From an uncultured Chthonomonadaceae bacterium (lineage in GTDB: Bacteria > Armatimonadota > Fimbriimonadia > Fimbriimonadales > Fimbriimonadaceae), in assembly GCA_946479035.1 (NCBI GenBank), contig CAMLDW010000020.1, positions 1 through 45,518 on the forward strand: a DNA stretch of 45,518 nt, read 5' to 3'. A program made the translations under genes and the position numbers. Below the pieces are notes generated by a model. That model saw nothing but the letters and a program-made list of their open reading frames with translations, was not told the origin of the DNA and did not search any database. The stretch's first letter is position 1; the number at the start of each line of letters is the position of its first letter. Below, one piece after another: positions 43,721 through 45,518 of the stretch.

Positions 43721-45518
43721 CCCTCGACCTTGGACTTGCTTCTTGTTCGGCCCGATAAACCCGGTCGGCATCCGCGCGCCCTGCGGCACGAACGGCGTCG
43801 GCGACGCCACTAGCACATCGATCTGGATCGGCACGTCCACAGAAGCGTCCACCACGATCCTCACGTCCGCCGAGTCGCTCAGGTCGGCTGACCCGAACTT
43901 GTACCAAGCCAGGCCGAGCCCGTAGTAGCTCACCGGCATCGCCGGCGCGTGCATCACGACCCCGTTCACGACCAGGCTCACCTTGTCGCGCACCGAAGCC
44001 GGGATGTCGCCGGAGAGCCAGAGCTCGTGGACGCCCTTCACCTTCGGCTTGAGCGGGTAGCGCGCATAAAACCCCTTGGCGTCCGAGAGCTTCGAGTCCA
44101 TTTCCAGGCAGTCGCCGCCGGATGCGCCCGGCACGTAGCCCGGCTCGCCGAAGTTCGTCTCAGGGCTCCGCTCCGCTTCGATCCACAAGTAGGGCGCGGC
44201 GCGAGGCAACAACATCTGGAAGTGCTTGACTAGCGCCGAGTAACCGCCGATCGGGTTCCGCTTGAACGCCCGCACGTTCTGCGCAAACACGAACTCCTGG
44301 TCGCCGCCCGGATCGATCTGCAGCGTAAAGTTCCCGAAAAGCGCCGTCGTCAGCAGCACGGTCTCTTCGTAGGCGATCTCAGGGATCGGCACGTCCTCGA
44401 TGTTTGAAAAGATCAGCGGCACCTGCGTGATCTGGAGCTCGATCGAGTCCTTCCTTTCGCGTATACGCACCTCGCTCCCGTCCAGCGCCTCAACTTTCAC
44501 GGCCTTCGGGTCGCCGAGGAAAAGCTTCGTGTCCACCGGGTCTCCCGTCGCCCAGATCACCGTGTACGGTTTTGGCTGCCCCGCGTAGTAGTACCCCTTG
44601 ATCGATGACCCGAAGTCGAGCCGGTTGCCAGGCGCGGGCGATGGAAGCATCCACGTCCCGCCGAATATCTTCACCGGCACTGCGGGGTCGCGTGCGCCTT
44701 CTGGATAGAACAGCGGTTTCGGCTTCCAACCCGCGTCGCTCACATCGTCCCGGTGCTTCTTTGCAAGGTCCGCGACCAGCGCCAGTTGCGCGTCGTCCGT
44801 CGGATGGAAGAAGCAGCCGCGCGCCCCGATTCCCTTCAGTTCGTCGAGCGCCGTCTCCAGGTCGATCCGAGCGTCCTTCGCCAGGTTGAGCCCCGTCACC
44901 ATCATCACCAGCCCCTGCGGGCTCTGCAAGACCGTGCTCGCGGGGCGGCTCGCCTCCTCGATCACGTCGTTGATGCTTCGTGCGGTGAACTCGCACCCCA
45001 CTCCCGCGACGCCCGTGCGCGGGTCGTCGTAGGGCCCCGTCCAGCCGCCCCACGTCTGGATCACCGGCACGTCCACGATCTGTCGGATCGCCTGGATGAA
45101 CCGCGTGTAGCGCTTCGTCGCGGCGGAACGGATCACGGTCCGTATGTCGGTCCACACTGTCGAGCCCGTACGGCTGCTCGGGTAGAGCCGGTCCTTGACC
45201 GGGTCCCAGAGGCTCTCCACCCCCTTCGTCTCCGACCACAGCGGCACGAGCCGCGCCAATTGTTCCCACGTCGTGATGTCGTGCGCCCCTAGGCTCCACG
45301 ACTTGACACACGTCTCGATGGCGCCGTACTTCTCGCGCAGGAACGACTCCATCTCGATCGTGAAAATCGGCGAGCGCGGCACGAACATGATGTCGGGCGT
45401 CGGGAACCGAGCGACCGACCCCATCGGGTCGATGATCCCGCGGAACCCCTCGCCGAGCTTCTTCGTCTTCAGCGCCTGCAGGAGCGCGTCGCGGTGCCCG
45501 TCGAACCCCTCCCAAAAG
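43715..45518 (-). CDS. Large secreted-type protein of unknown function, 5' part cut by window edge
   Basis: The frame is open from the right edge to a stop at 43715. An internal ATG at 45424 could mark a start, but 31 further codons upstream (including FWEGFDGHRDALLQAL and GEGFRGIIDP) read as protein, so the gene continues beyond the window. About 600 residues are seen. The N-terminal part has alternating helices and strands suggestive of a TIM-barrel glycosidase-like fold (RTVIRSAATKRYTRFIQAI, VPVIQTWGGWTGPYDDPRTG). The C-terminal part begins WIEAERSPETNFGEPGYVPG and contains GASGGDCLEMDS, resembling carbohydrate-binding beta-sandwich modules such as CBM6/35. I do not recognise the family, and no catalytic pair can be assigned from this part. 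Confidence 0.72.
   Translation of the reverse strand, partial: FWEGFDGHRDALLQALKTKKLGEGFRGIIDPMGSVARFPTPDIMFVPRSPIFTIEMESFLREKYGAIETCVKSWSLGAHDITTWEQLARLVPLWSETKGVESLWDPVKDRLYPSSRTGSTVWTDIRTVIRSAATKRYTRFIQAIRQIVDVPVIQTWGGWTGPYDDPRTGVAGVGCEFTARSINDVIEEASRPASTVLQSPQGLVMMVTGLNLAKDARIDLETALDELKGIGARGCFFHPTDDAQLALVADLAKKHRDDVSDAGWKPKPLFYPEGARDPAVPVKIFGGTWMLPSPAPGNRLDFGSSIKGYYYAGQPKPYTVIWATGDPVDTKLFLGDPKAVKVEALDGSEVRIRERKDSIELQITQVPLIFSNIEDVPIPEIAYEETVLLTTALFGNFTLQIDPGGDQEFVFAQNVRAFKRNPIGGYSALVKHFQMLLPRAAPYLWIEAERSPETNFGEPGYVPGASGGDCLEMDSKLSDAKGFYARYPLKPKVKGVHELWLSGDIPASVRDKVSLVVNGVVMHAPAMPVSYYGLGLAWYKFGSADLSDSADVRIVVDASVDVPIQIDVLVASPTPFVPQGARMPTGFIGPNKKQVQGRGP

Overview
The window is a stretch of bacterial chromosome of roughly 60 percent GC, dense with housekeeping genes. 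Three features point to a cell with two membranes or an elaborate envelope: a LolA-like protein, an SLBB polysaccharide-export protein and type IV pilus motor ATPases. SepF, a fused SecDF and 23S-5S genes without an adjacent 16S gene fit a deep lineage such as Armatimonadota (Fimbriimonadia-like). That taxonomic guess is an inference from layout, not from a database comparison. I see no prophage, transposon or CRISPR array.

Layout. 1-438: start of mnmE, cut by the left edge. 500-1692: transaldolase and a small lipoprotein. 1741-5097: a 23S-5S rRNA unit with its own sigma-70 promoter, a long leader-trailer processing stalk and a strong terminator. 5108-9970: envelope and metabolic genes (LolA-like protein, ROK sugar kinase, peroxiredoxin, secreted protein, secretin-N protein, TIM-barrel isomerase). 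10058-18082: secDF, trpE, yggS-sepF, leuD, a DUF192 protein and lysS. 18192-29620: the str and S10 ribosomal clusters and the start of spc, in the order rpsL, rpsG, fusA, tuf, rpsJ, rplC, rplD, rplW, rplB, rpsS, rplV, rpsC, rplP, rpmC, rpsQ, rplN, rplX, rplE. The series stops abruptly after rplE. 29646-32934: an ABC-2 permease, then an ECF sigma factor, a membrane anti-sigma candidate and an HtrA-like protein with PDZ domain that has lost the catalytic triad. 32913-36120 (minus strand): greA, secE, nusG, recJ. 36305-40423: a membrane-anchored unknown protein followed by three tandem PilT-family ATPases. 40427-41506: metX. 41657-41820: tRNA-Asp and tRNA-Phe. 41894-43704: an SLBB export protein translationally coupled to a VanX-type dipeptidase. 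43715-45518: a large secreted-type protein cut by the right edge.

Two patterns stand out. First, about ten genes have a TANNNT box only 6-11 bases upstream of the start codon, with no recognisable -35 and no Shine-Dalgarno. This suggests that leaderless transcripts are common, while the rRNA and str promoters have full -35/-10 pairs. Second, several conserved neighbourhoods are broken: 16S is not next to 23S, spc stops after rplE, and nusG is followed by recJ instead of rplK. The least described unit is the ECF sigma, anti-sigma and pseudo-HtrA operon.
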